This document shows, in pieces, positions 54,880 to 64,000 of a stretch of 64,000 nt of DNA. The notes under the pieces were generated by a model. The model made no database searches and was not told where the DNA came from. It saw only the letters and a program-made list of their open reading frames with translations. The translations under genes and the position numbers were made by a program. This DNA comes from Allantophomopsis cytisporea (lineage: Eukaryota > Ascomycota > Leotiomycetes > Phacidiales > Phacidiaceae), in contig CP103027.1 in assembly GCA_024752435.1 (NCBI GenBank), positions 744,001-808,000 on the forward strand, given 5' to 3'. Position 1 is the first letter of the stretch. Each line of letters opens with the position of its first letter.

Positions 54880-56513
54880 ATGGGAGTTATTGACTGTCCT
54901 TTCTGCGGCTTTCAAGCCACTGGGGATTACCAGATTATGGTGAAATTGACACCATTCTTTCCTAATAGAAATTTGATTGGTACTTGGACTGACTGGACTA
55001 CAGCTTCACATGGAAGAAATCCACTCTGAGAATGGCGAGTCTCCATTCATAGTCAAGAACGATCCCGAAGAGACATCTTTGGTAATCAAATATTCCAATG
55101 GAGAAGACTTTGCCTTGTGTCCTGCTGAAGGCTGCGGCGAGCTCATTCTATTTGCCGAGCTGGACAGTCACTTCGAGCTCCACGCTATCGAGGAGGCTGG
55201 CTCTACTCCGGAAATGCAATCAAGTCAGGCAAAGATGAAAGGAAAACCAGTCAGCTCCTCCGCTGCTTCTATTCATTCTACTACTGGAACCCAATCTAAG
55301 CAGGAAAGTGCGATAGCTAGCTGGAAAGCAATTTTCCAGATCCCAACTTCTTCACCATCAAACAAAGGTGGTAAGCCTCGATATGATGTAAGATATGTCA
55401 TCTTCCGTTCATTCCCTTACTAATTAGTCCAGAAATCACAACTTGGTCCTCATGCAAATGAAAACGAAATGCCAGATTGGGTTCGCAAGGTTCTTGAGAA
55501 TGATGGCCGTGAGAAATTGAGTATCAGAGTTGATGCTTATGGGAAGACTCGAAAAGTTATGGCTTCGGAGAATCAGTCTAAAGATATTCTGCCTGTACTG
55601 GGCCAACTTCTGCACTTGGATAAAGCTACTTCATATGCCTACTTGTGCCATCCAGCGGTACAGCATGTCTCCAAGTTACCACGTGAAGGTAGGTGCTTTG
55701 AGCAGGAGGACGAAGTATCATGCTAAATATCTCACTAGGTGGATTCTGCGGCTATAGAAATATCCAGTGCCTGACCTCGTTCATTGTCAATACCAGGTCT
55801 CAGGGATATCCAATCTTCAATGGCAAAATACCCACCATCTTCCAGATTCAAGACTACATAGAGAATGCTTGGGACATAGGTATCAACAAACAAGGTAGGG
55901 TAGAAACGGGTGGTATTCGTGGCACACGGAAGTATATTGGAACCCCAGAAGTCTGTCACCTACAGCCATGAATTAGATCTTATTTGACAATTGTTGTAGG
56001 CTCAAGCGATGTTTATCAGTCTTGATATCTCGTGAGTTTCATACCCAGCTCTTCTCGACATGCAATCTGAAGACTGACAATTCGAAGATGCGATGCTCGC
56101 GGCATCAAAGCCAGAGGCGATGACCTTGCATACAAAAGACTATTCGATGAAGTAGAGTCATACTTTAAAGCAGGTGCGCTTCAGTCTGATGTTACAGTAC
56201 GGCACACGATGCTTCCACCGCTTTACTATCAACAACCAGGTAACTTATATCACTCTCATTCACCAGTACTCGATAACCAAGAATAACTGTTGATAAATAA
56301 GGCCACTCAATGACCATAATTGGTTTTGAGAAGAAAACCAACGGTGATAAGAACATACTCGTTTTTGATCCAATGTTCCACGACTCTTCTGCCATTACGA
56401 AGCTCATTGGCAACGATCAAATTTCTCACAACAAACCTGCGGAATTGCTAAAAGCTTATCGTAGGGGCGCATCGTATTTGAAAAGATTCAAGGAATTTGA
56501 ATTATTGAAGTAA
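54880..56513 (+). CDS. C78-family peptidase, ZUFSP/ZUP1 (Mug105) type
   Basis: Seven exons give 431 aa: 54880-54939, 55004-55370, 55428-55688, 55739-55950, 56000-56031, 56088-56239 and 56302-56513. The N-terminus MGVIDCPFCGFQATGDYQIM with LHMEEIHSE is a C2H2 zinc finger, and a second Cys/His group follows (CPAEGCGELILFAELDSHFELH). The papain-like domain starts near residue 230: GGFCGYRNIQCLTSF holds the catalytic Cys, then IPTIFQIQDYIENAWDIGI, and GHSMTIIGFE with the catalytic His, then LVFDP with Asp. Family members ZUFSP/ZUP1 cut long K63-linked ubiquitin chains and act in genome stability; UfSP relatives process UFM1. Which activity holds here cannot be read from sequence, but the zinc fingers favour the ubiquitin-chain type. 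Exon 5 is only 32 nt. Confidence 0.88.
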
Positions 56514-57139
56514 GCATATATTTTCCTCCGAGATTTCTCGACTGGGTTGGGTTTCAAGTACATTGCATGAGCGGCAGCGAAGGCCCCTTTCATGCTTTAT
56601 ATTTTTATATGTGAATTCAGGTTTCAACTTGAGGTACTGACTTGTCTAGGTTGACACCACCAAAATAAGATAATAGGACGAGTGGGGTTTTTGGGCTTTG
56701 TTCTTGATGAGCAAGTATCATGTTATTTTGGTCTGGTGATACCCTGGCTGGTTCTATCTTCAAGCTTAGAATCCTTTACCCGCATTGCCATCATTAGTGT
56801 GCTTTGTTTCAGTTAGTTTCCATTGAACTCCGTATTTTCCAGCGAATCATACATACATTAGTAATTCTTGGGAGCGTAATTGCAGGCTGTCGTAGTTCTA
56901 GTTCCACCGAATGCGACCTTCTAAAGTCCTTGCTAGTAGTCATTTATTAGTACTGCTGATGATTTGTATTTTGAGTTTGTTGAAAAGTTGGCTATATGAT
57001 GGTCGAATATAGAAACGCAAAGCTGGACTGAGATGTGTCGATTAACAATCTTCAAGCCTCTACAGAATCGGGTAGAAATGCATCAGTGACCTTGAGTAGC
57101 AAGCACCACATTTTAGAGGTAAATTATCTCGCAGGTTCT
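56514..57139. other. Spacer between C78 peptidase and the 2EXR relic
   Basis: 626 bp with no supported gene. It holds the 3' UTR of the peptidase gene. Confidence 0.4.
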
Positions 57140-57606
57140 CTGTTCCTGAAACTACCATTGGAGCTCCGACGCTAGATCTGGACAGCTACACACTCTCTGG
57201 ACCTCGTCTTATCAAATATGGTCATACTCAACCACCATCAGCGCTTCAGGTCAACCGAGAATCAAGATACGAAGTCCTCAAGGTTCTCAAGCTGCTGTAT
57301 GAACAAAGAGATAAATTACTTAGGATCTGCCCACCATACGTCAACCTTAGCAGGGACGTCCTTGATCTTACTGCTTCCTGCGCTTCCATTCGAGCGCTTA
57401 GGCTGCACCCAGATACGTATAAGACTAGGGGTATCTTGTTAACAGACATGCAGTTGGAATACAAATTCCATCCTAAGGCTCCCTTAATTCACAGTTCGGC
57501 TGCAAATCAGCAGTGGGAACAAGAATGGATACACAATTTGAAGGGAGATTGGAGCGGATATTGGGAACGACGTAGAAGAATCAAGCATTATATTGAGTGC
57601 ACCTAG
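57140..57606 (+). pseudogene. Broken 2EXR-domain gene
   Basis: At 57140-57172 one frame reads LFLKLPLELRR and then a TAG. The rest of the family signature continues in another frame: YTLSGPRLIKYGH, then PPSALQVNRESRYEVLKVLK, then about 100 further codons ending CASIRALRLHPDTY...RRRIKHYIECT and a TAG at 57604. 2EXR proteins start with F-x-x-LPxELRxxIW and have a VNRESR motif 25-35 residues later, exactly this order. The two parts are joined neither by an acceptable splice nor by an ATG: the downstream frame is open back to 57097 but has no ATG until far inside. So it appears to be a gene inactivated by a stop (a CAG to TAG change would do) and a frameshift. 2EXR genes are very numerous and fast-evolving in Leotiomycetes; their function is unknown. 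Confidence 0.65.
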
Positions 57607-58102
57607 CTCTTCGTCTTCAAGACTTGGGGATCATTCGAAGATAAACTGTTGAAGTGGGAAACGTTTAAGAGGGAGGGGGGAGCTAACTATGGTTTTCCAA
57701 GACCTAGCGAGTTTACAGCGACATAGGTGAAGATATAGTTTGGTAGCCAGAGCGCATGTACTGCAAAGAGAACAATCTTCTAGACAATTGAGTCACTCAT
57801 CTCAGTCTGCTCATTAAACATCAGTCGTTCTTCTCCTAGCCCAAATCGAGCATAACTATTTAACAAGATCTGCTTCGCATGACAGAGCAAGTCATTGACT
57901 TGCAGTGAGAATTTTATGTCAATGTCGGCTTTCAGATTCCATTGTGCAAACTTGCCGAAATCATATCATTCATTAGCTTGAGTCAAAACATTTGGGAAGA
58001 AGGCACAAAGATGTGAGGATATCCGCCTTTTATTTAGGAGAATCTATGCCTATCTAATATGAACTTCTTGAGATGCAATCCAAACCTAATCAGTTTTGCT
58101 CC
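57607..58102. other. Spacer downstream of SerRS
   Basis: About 500 bp without a supported gene. Confidence 0.4.
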
Positions 58103-59745
58103 TTAAACCTTGACATCCTTCAACTTCTCGGCAACCTCGCCAACAGGGGCAACCTTTGGCTTAGGAGCCTTCTCAACCTTACCCTTAGCCTTCTGGGAGG
58201 TGGTGTCCTTTGGCAACTCCTTGGTGAATGGGATGAACTCTGGGGCACCTGGGAGGTACTTTCTAAGGGGCTCTGGAACATTGAAACCCTGGGAAACTGT
58301 CAATAAAATCTCTGTGATTGATGGGTGTCATTGGATGGAACATACCTCTTCAGTCTGGAAATTCTCAAGAAGACAGCAAAGTGCACGCTCGGTAGCACAG
58401 AGAGTGGAGTTCAAAGCATGAACATACTTCTTCTTGATCTCAGTCTGGGCCTTGGTACCGAATCTGATCTCAAGAGCGCGGGACTGGTAGTCAGTGCAGT
58501 TGGAGCAGGAGACCAACTCCTTGTACTCGCCCTGGAATGGGAACCAGGCCTCAAGATCGTACTTCTTGGCAGCAGCGTTGTTGAGCGCTCCAGAAACGAT
58601 GGAGACGACTCTGTATGGGACACCAAGAGACTTGTAGAACTCCTCGGAGTATGCAATCATGGAGTCGAAGGTTTCCCAGGACTTCTCTGGATCGGTGAGA
58701 ACGAATTGCTCAACCTTCTCGAACTGATGGACACGGAAAATCCCCCATGCATCACGGCCGTGGGATCCCGCTTCTCTGCGGTAACAGGTGGAGAAACCAG
58801 CATACCTGATAAGGTTATTAGATACCATTACGACATATAGATTGTTGCGGGACTTACTTGATTGGAAGCTCTTTCGCCAAAAGCCATTCATCGGCGTGGA
58901 AAGCGGAGATTGGCTGCTCGGAAGTAGCAATAAGGTACTTGTCATTCTGTGGTTCACCATCCTGGACCTTGTAAAGCTCCTCGTCGAACTGCTCAAGTTG
59001 AGCAGTCTTAGCCATGTACTCCTTCAACATGAATTGTGGAGTCTGTAGTGGGGTGTAGCCTCGTTGGGAGAGGAATTCAAGACCGTAGTTGATCATGGCC
59101 TGGTTGAGGAAGACACCCCAGTTGCGCAAGAAGTATCCTCTATGTCCGACAACCTTAACACCTCTTTCTGGGTCATAGCCATCCAATCTTGTGAGAACCT
59201 CGTGGTGGGAAAGAACATCCTTCTTCTCGACAGTGACGCCTTCTGGGGCCCATTCTCTGTGTACGACGTTGTTGTCCTCGTTGTCGTGAACTGGTACAGA
59301 GTCGTGAACAATGTTGCCAATGGTGCCAATCTTCTTCTTCAGAGCGATCTCCTTCTCTGCTGCGGACTCAATAAGGCCCTTCTTCTCCTTTTCGAGATCG
59401 ATCTTCTGCTGCATGAACTCATCCGCATTTTCCTTTGCCTGCAGTATGACTTAGTAACCCATTGGACCACAAATTCGAAAGGGTGGGCGCACCTTCTTTC
59501 TTGCGCCAATCTCCTTCTGAACTCCGTTGATCTTGGTACTAAGCTGGGTAGCAGCGTATTGTGCTATACAAATTATCAGTAAGCTGCCAACTCAGCGTAA
59601 GTGGGTGCATACTCTTTCTGTGGTCTTCGTAAAGTGCGATCACCTCGTCGACAACCTCCACAGGAGCATAGCGGCGTCTCTGGGACTCTCTAATCAACTC
59701 TGGATTTCCACCCTTCTCAACAACGAAATCGAAAACGTCGAGCAT
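58103..59745 (-). CDS. SES1: Cytosolic seryl-tRNA synthetase
   Basis: Five exons (59745-59613, 59563-59493, 59438-58858, 58805-58346, 58288-58103) give 476 aa. The N-terminus MLDVFDFVVEKGGNPELIRE leads to the long antiparallel coiled-coil arm (ATQLSTKINGVQKEIGARKK, MQQKIDLEKEKKGLIESAAE) that grips the variable arm of tRNA-Ser. The class II core has motif 1 (NWGVFLNQAMINYGLEFLSQ), motif 2 (FSTCYRREAGSHGRDAWGIF, with RVHQFEKVEQF) and motif 3 (ALNSTLCATERALCCLLENF). YLIATSEQPISAFH carries the serine-binding TxE equivalent. The C-terminus is a lysine-rich fungal extension (KGKVEKAPKPKVAPV). The enzyme charges tRNA-Ser and supplies the precursor for Sec in organisms that use it. The last intron needs the CCCAG acceptor to give EEGFNVPEPLRK. 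Codon use is biased as in highly expressed genes. Confidence 0.96.
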
Positions 59746-60600
59746 ATTGTGTAGATTTCCGCTTCGATTGAAAATGTTTTTGGGGGGTTGTAAGCAGAAA
59801 TGGTCGTATTTGCTCGTTTCGCGGTGTGAATTCGAAATGCTTGGTGGGGTAAATTGTGAAGTTTATCGGGCGGCCACTAATTTTGACTCAAGGAGTCGCG
59901 AGGTTTAAAGCTGAGTATCAGCCTCATATCGAATGTAACTGAGTCACTCTACCAAAGAGTCATACACTCTCGAGTCGTATACTCTACATACTCAAGCACT
60001 CAATATCAAATAATTCAATTGAACTACAAAGTATAAATTTCCGTAGAATTCTGCACGTTCTATGGATAATGTTCCTAGAATCAAGTTCTGCTAGAATAAA
60101 GACAGGTGGCTGATCTGCAAGGGGGTGGTAAACAGCCACAGCCTTTCAAGTCATAGTTACAACAAGATACACGGATGAATTAATATACAAACTTTTGAAC
60201 ATCAAGGCACTCAATTATGGATGAATATCTATTGAAGCGTCAAAGAAAATCGTGACTGAACACCTCGCTATAGGATCGTGTGAGATATCACAGTCCCAAA
60301 TATCCCAAAATCTGGACTAACGCCGATCTCAAAAGAAAAGAAAAAATACCTGTACAAGATGATCATGTACTAAAGTATGTTCGAACAGACAACCACCTCC
60401 ACATCCACTCTCACCACCATCGCTGCAGAGGACCAGATCTCATTAAATCAAGCAAATTTTCCCTTAAGGGAAGCAGATCACAGACCTTGCCTCCCATATA
60501 CAAAAGAAGTCATCCTCACAATATCAGCCTGCCAAGTCAATACTCTTCTCTAGTGTGGTCGCGGAATATTTGTACAATAGACTTGGCAGGCTTAAATGAA
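59746..60600. other. Spacer SerRS promoter / myosin V 3' region
   Basis: 855 bp. The right end is the 3' region of the myosin gene and contains the 13-bp inverted repeat listed separately, plus a perfect TTCCCTTAAGGGAA palindrome near 60458-60471. No gene seen. Confidence 0.45.
60526..60592 (-). repeat. 13-bp perfect inverted repeat downstream of myosin V
   Basis: AGCCTGCCAAGTC at 60526-60538 and its exact complement GACTTGGCAGGCT at 60580-60592, with a 41-nt loop. It begins 9 nt after the myosin stop codon (60601-60603, minus strand), so the mRNA would carry a stable stem-loop at the start of its 3' UTR. Confidence 0.8.
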
Positions 60601-63600
60601 TTACACACCATCGGTCTCGTTTGTCTCGCTGTCAGAAAGATCATGGTGGCCGTTACCGGCCTCGGCCTCATCATACTCTTGCACAGGGAAATCAAGTTTT
60701 TCTTGCTGAGCAATAGCTTGGGCAGAGACAATCTCCGCCAAACGCTTCAATCGTGGGGTTTGAAGCCATGAAGGTGTGTAGGTCTCAAGAGCTGTGATGA
60801 CGCGAGGCTCGGCGATTTCGTATGGCCCACTGTCGTCCATGTCAACAGCGGCAAGAAGTAGCACGTCACTCTTCTCGGTAACCCTCGAGGCAACAGCCTT
60901 CATGATCTCGCCGTTAATAGGCTGCTCATAATCGGCAACAAGGTACTGGTTGAGAAGCTTCTGGATCTGGTTGGGAGAGAGCCTGGACAAAGATTAATAC
61001 AAAGACGCTGTTTCATATTGCAGGGAGTACTTACATCCAACAGATATCTTGAATAATCTCGATATCATTCAGGGTAGCCTTCTTGAGTTGTAAGAGCTTA
61101 GTCGCTTGCTACAAACAGTTAGTACTGAAGGTGAGATTTGTACGGGATCTTATACTGACCATCAGATGCTCCAATTGCAGAGTACCCTCTGGCATATCGT
61201 GGCTCTTGCACCATTCTTCAATACGAGTGATATTGTAGTTGATTTGAAGACCACGCTTCCATGATAGGAAGTTTCTGCGCATGAGAAGATCGTTGAATGC
61301 AGTGACACCAACCAGACGAAGCAATTCCGTCACAGTTTGTGTAATGATCGAGTCCTCGAGATAGTATGCCTTCATAGCCTTGAAGACATTGTTCAGAAGG
61401 CTGAGAAGGTTGTCCATGCTGAAGGCTGGGGTAGTGTTGGATTGCAAGAGCTTTCCAAGAAATCTATTGCTCTCGTTTGTCACGAATCCTGGAAGAGATT
61501 GAGATTCAATAATAGCTGGAATGATCATCTTGTGTAGCTTCTTCTTGAGTACCTTCATCCAGGTGTGGTAGATGTTAAATTCCAGACTCTCGAGATCGTG
61601 CTTGACTATCTCAAGAAGACGATCATACTCGTAGTTGTCGGTTTTTTGAGCTTCGTACCAGTCTTCTGCGAGGAAGACGAATGAAAGCATCTCGTGAACA
61701 TTAGATAACCAGAAGGCTCCTGGGTTGACAGCCTCTTCACCATCATGCTGCATAACTTCTTGCTGGATGGATTGCATGACGTTTGCAAGGAACCTTTCTG
61801 ATTCCTTAACGAAGCCATTGTTCCACATTTCTGAGGTAACCAAGTTGATGAGGTAAGATGGGAAGAGAACTTCCTTGTCGGTTGGTGGTGGGGTTGAGCC
61901 GGGAGGTGGGATTTTGAGATTTCTGATTAATCCCATTGTAACCTCGTCGTTGAGACCATCCTCATCAGCAAGAAGATTTTCAAGCTCAAACTCTACGTTG
62001 TCAACACTTGGGATGAAGGTTGAACCTGAAAGGTTTTGTCGGTTAAGTGAGCCACCAGTGACTGCCATCGAGACTGGTCTCGGGTTGTACGCGCCACTGA
62101 AACGATCGACCTCAATCTTCTCACCCGCACTGCGTCTCTTTGGCTTCTTGGAAGAGACAAGATTGATGAGACCATTTGTGGGCACTTGTGTGGAGGCGCC
62201 ATTCAGGAAATCACCATTGCCCTGCTGGGCAGGAACATTGCGTCTCGCCAGCTCGAGTTGATCCTGAAGTTCAACAAGCTGTTGTCGCATGGCATTCTTC
62301 TCATTTTCGTGATTGAGACTCGTTCGTTTGCTTTGCTCAAGTTCTTCCGTCGAGACGCGTAATGACTCACGAAGATCATGCTCTTCCTGTTGGAGACGCT
62401 TAACGTTGGCAGCAGACTCTTCGAAGTTGCGCTTGAGCTTCTCCATCTCTTCCTCCATAGCAGAAAGACGAGCTGCGGTGATACCAGCCTGGTTCGCCTC
62501 CATCTGCAACTCTTTCGATCTAGCTTCAAGGGCATTGTGGCGATTCTTCCATGACTTAACCTGGTTCTCGTAGTTCTCAACTTGAGTGGATAGAGTCTTG
62601 TTCTCACGCTTAATGGTTCCAAGCGATTGAGTGAGTTCAACGACCTTGTTCTCAAGCTTATAGGAAATCTGTTTGAGATCGCGGGCTTCCTCACGAACCT
62701 TCTTGTAGCCACGTCGTGCGGTCTTACCTCGCCACAAACTTTGGACGATGACTACCTTTCTTCGGTAATCTCTCCAGTCTCTCATTTGCCTTCTTGATCT
62801 CCAGTTGCGCTGAATGATAAGCGCAGCGTTTGCATATCGTGTTTCTGTGATCTCCCTTCTGCGTAAAAAACCCTTAGCAGCGGCTTGTGCTTGAATGACA
62901 TTGTTGCGGATAGCATGGAAATTTTTGCGGTCTTTCGATCCTCGCCATACCCTTTGAATTGTTGTTGCAGCCTTGACGGTGCGGTACTCCATGGCCTTTC
63001 TGCGTGCGATATAGCCTCGAGTAAAAGATTGGAAAGTGAGAATGGCGTTGCGAGCCTCCAAGTATCTACGGCGGTAGTACTTGGCCTTGAGATTCTTCTG
63101 GATCATGATGGCGCAGTTGTTAAGTCTTGAGGTTCTCAAATTTTCGAGGAAAGCCAGCATACCAGCTCTAAAGAAGATCTTTGTCAAACCGAGTTGATAC
63201 TTATCCAAACCATCCTTGTTACCGCCACCAAGAGCTTGAGTGAGGATGGAGTTAGCCATTTCCCTAATTTCCGAAGTCCATTGATCTGACGGCACAAGCA
63301 TATAGTAACGAAGAGCGAATTCTTCATATGTCCATCTTGTTGGATAACCAGCTGTACTGATGCGGACGGTTTCAAGAACACCACAAGCTCGCAGTTGACT
63401 GAGAACCATGGGTCCCTCGAATTTCCAAGCTTCCTTTGCCTCATTAGGCTTGATACATCTAATGTAGTGAACGTCGGTGTTGTTGATGGTATTCATCAGC
63501 TCAATCAATGAAGACTTGAAAATTCCACCCAAAGTTGGCTTACGATTTGCGGCGCCACCCATCTTACGAGGAGCAGGAGCACCAGCCTTGGCAGGTGTGT

Positions 63601-64000
63601 TGGTGCTAGATTCCTTCTCCCGGACAGCGGTTGCAGCATCAATAACTTGCCCGAGGAAACTATTGGTGGACGCCTTGAGAACTGCCATGTGCTCATCGGG
63701 GACAGTATCTCTGTTCTTATCGATGAATCCGTCCGACTCGTAAGTCACATCAACGGCATAATGGCAAACAGTGAAGGCTGACTTGCCAAAACGCGGCTTC
63801 TTGTAAAACTTGTTCTTGTCGGCGGCGAAGTTGTGATGAAGCTTAGTAACAAATTGCTCATCGGAACCCATAGGTAATCTAGATTCTTCATCCAAGAGCG
63901 CAAGTACACCGAGCTTGCCCTCAATAAGGTCTATACAAGGCTGGTTGTCAGAGAAATCGATGAACTTCCAGTCGATCTGCTCTCGCAAGTATTCTTCTTG
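60601..64000 (-). CDS. MYO2: Class V myosin heavy chain (partial, N-terminus outside the window)
   Basis: The gene runs off the right edge. Visible exons are 64000-61160, 61108-61035 and 60982-60601, encoding about 1,099 residues. The sequence enters in the motor domain after the active site (WKFIDFSDNQPCIDLIEGKL, then loop 2, then DVHYIRCIKPNEA, LRACGVLETVRIS). It passes the converter (GLTKIFFRAGMLAFLENLR) and has six IQ motifs (IMIQKNLKAKYYRRRY to VIVQSLWRGKTARRGYKK). A coiled coil (KLENKVVELTQSLGTIKREN onward) and the globular DIL tail follow (VHEMLSFVFLAEDWYE, AFNDLLMRRNFLSWKRGLQI, ATLNDIEIIQDICWMLSPNQ), ending DSETNETDGV. Myosin V carries secretory vesicles and organelles along actin cables to growing tips. 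The last two introns (51 and 52 nt) fall in the tail. Confidence 0.96.

Noticed and set aside
58325..59582. Plus-strand frames of 171 and 172 codons over SerRS
   Set aside because: Antisense shadows of the SerRS exons; they cross its real introns and have no family likeness.
44871..64000. Idea of a metabolite or defence cluster around the P450
   Set aside because: The neighbours are HAM1, FAP7, a C78 peptidase and SerRS; there is no synthase, transporter or pathway regulator.

Overview
The window is a 64 kb piece of nuclear DNA from a filamentous ascomycete (Pezizomycotina). The reasons are: many short introns (about 47-70 nt) with GT...AG ends and CTAAC/CTGAC-like branch sites; fungal protein architectures (long-tailed ABC1/COQ8, Wapl-like, EPL1, Rrp36, Pop8-like, 2EXR); and a complete set of ordinary eukaryotic genes on both strands. 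The protein flavour fits Leotiomycetes (Botrytis/Sclerotinia-like), but that is an impression from reading and not a test. I rebuilt spliced models by hand for 26 protein genes. Two of them are cut by the window edges: KIN17 on the left and myosin V on the right. I also found one intronic snoRNA and one pseudogene.

Layout. 1-14 kb: KIN17 (+), SPT4 (-), PP5-type phosphatase PPT1 (+), Pop8-like RNase P/MRP subunit (-), ESS2/DGCR14 (+), COQ8 (+), FCP1-like HAD protein (-), RRP36 (+), eEF1B-gamma (-). 14-18.5 kb: mitochondrial uS9 (+), a long spacer, and an uncharacterised Q-rich protein (-). 18.5-25.7 kb: a gene-poor stretch rich in simple repeats. 25.7-33.2 kb: calcineurin B (-), a CFA/coclaurine-type methyltransferase (+), a 52-aa complex I NDUFB2 homologue (-), CDK9-type kinase BUR1/SGV1 (+), a small two-helix membrane protein (-). 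33.2-35.2 kb: an AT-rich spacer with signs of a decayed element. 35.2-39.2 kb: RKM4-type SET methyltransferase (+) and EPL1 (-). 39.2-43.8 kb: a second long spacer. 43.8-64 kb: ribosomal eS1 (-), Wapl (+), FAP7 (+), HAM1 (-), an atypical P450 (+), a ZUFSP-type C78 peptidase (+), a broken 2EXR gene, seryl-tRNA synthetase (-), myosin V (-).

The genes are mainly housekeeping: translation and ribosome assembly (eEF1B-gamma, eS1, uS9m, RRP36, SerRS, FAP7, RKM4), transcription and chromatin (SPT4, BUR1, EPL1, ESS2), mitochondria (COQ8, NDUFB2, uS9m), Ca2+/phosphatase signalling (CNB1, PPT1), cohesin release and transport (Wapl, myosin V), and nucleotide hygiene (HAM1). SPT4 and BUR1 act in the same elongation pathway but are not adjacent. 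I see no secondary-metabolite cluster, CRISPR array, intact transposon or tRNA.

The most interesting signal is in the second intron of the eEF1B-gamma gene. It carries a C/D-box snoRNA with a terminal stem and a 13-nt antisense match to the peptidyl-transferase-loop sequence of 25S rRNA. This parallels yeast snR38, which sits in the intron of the eEF1B-gamma gene TEF4. I found no convincing new multi-gene system.
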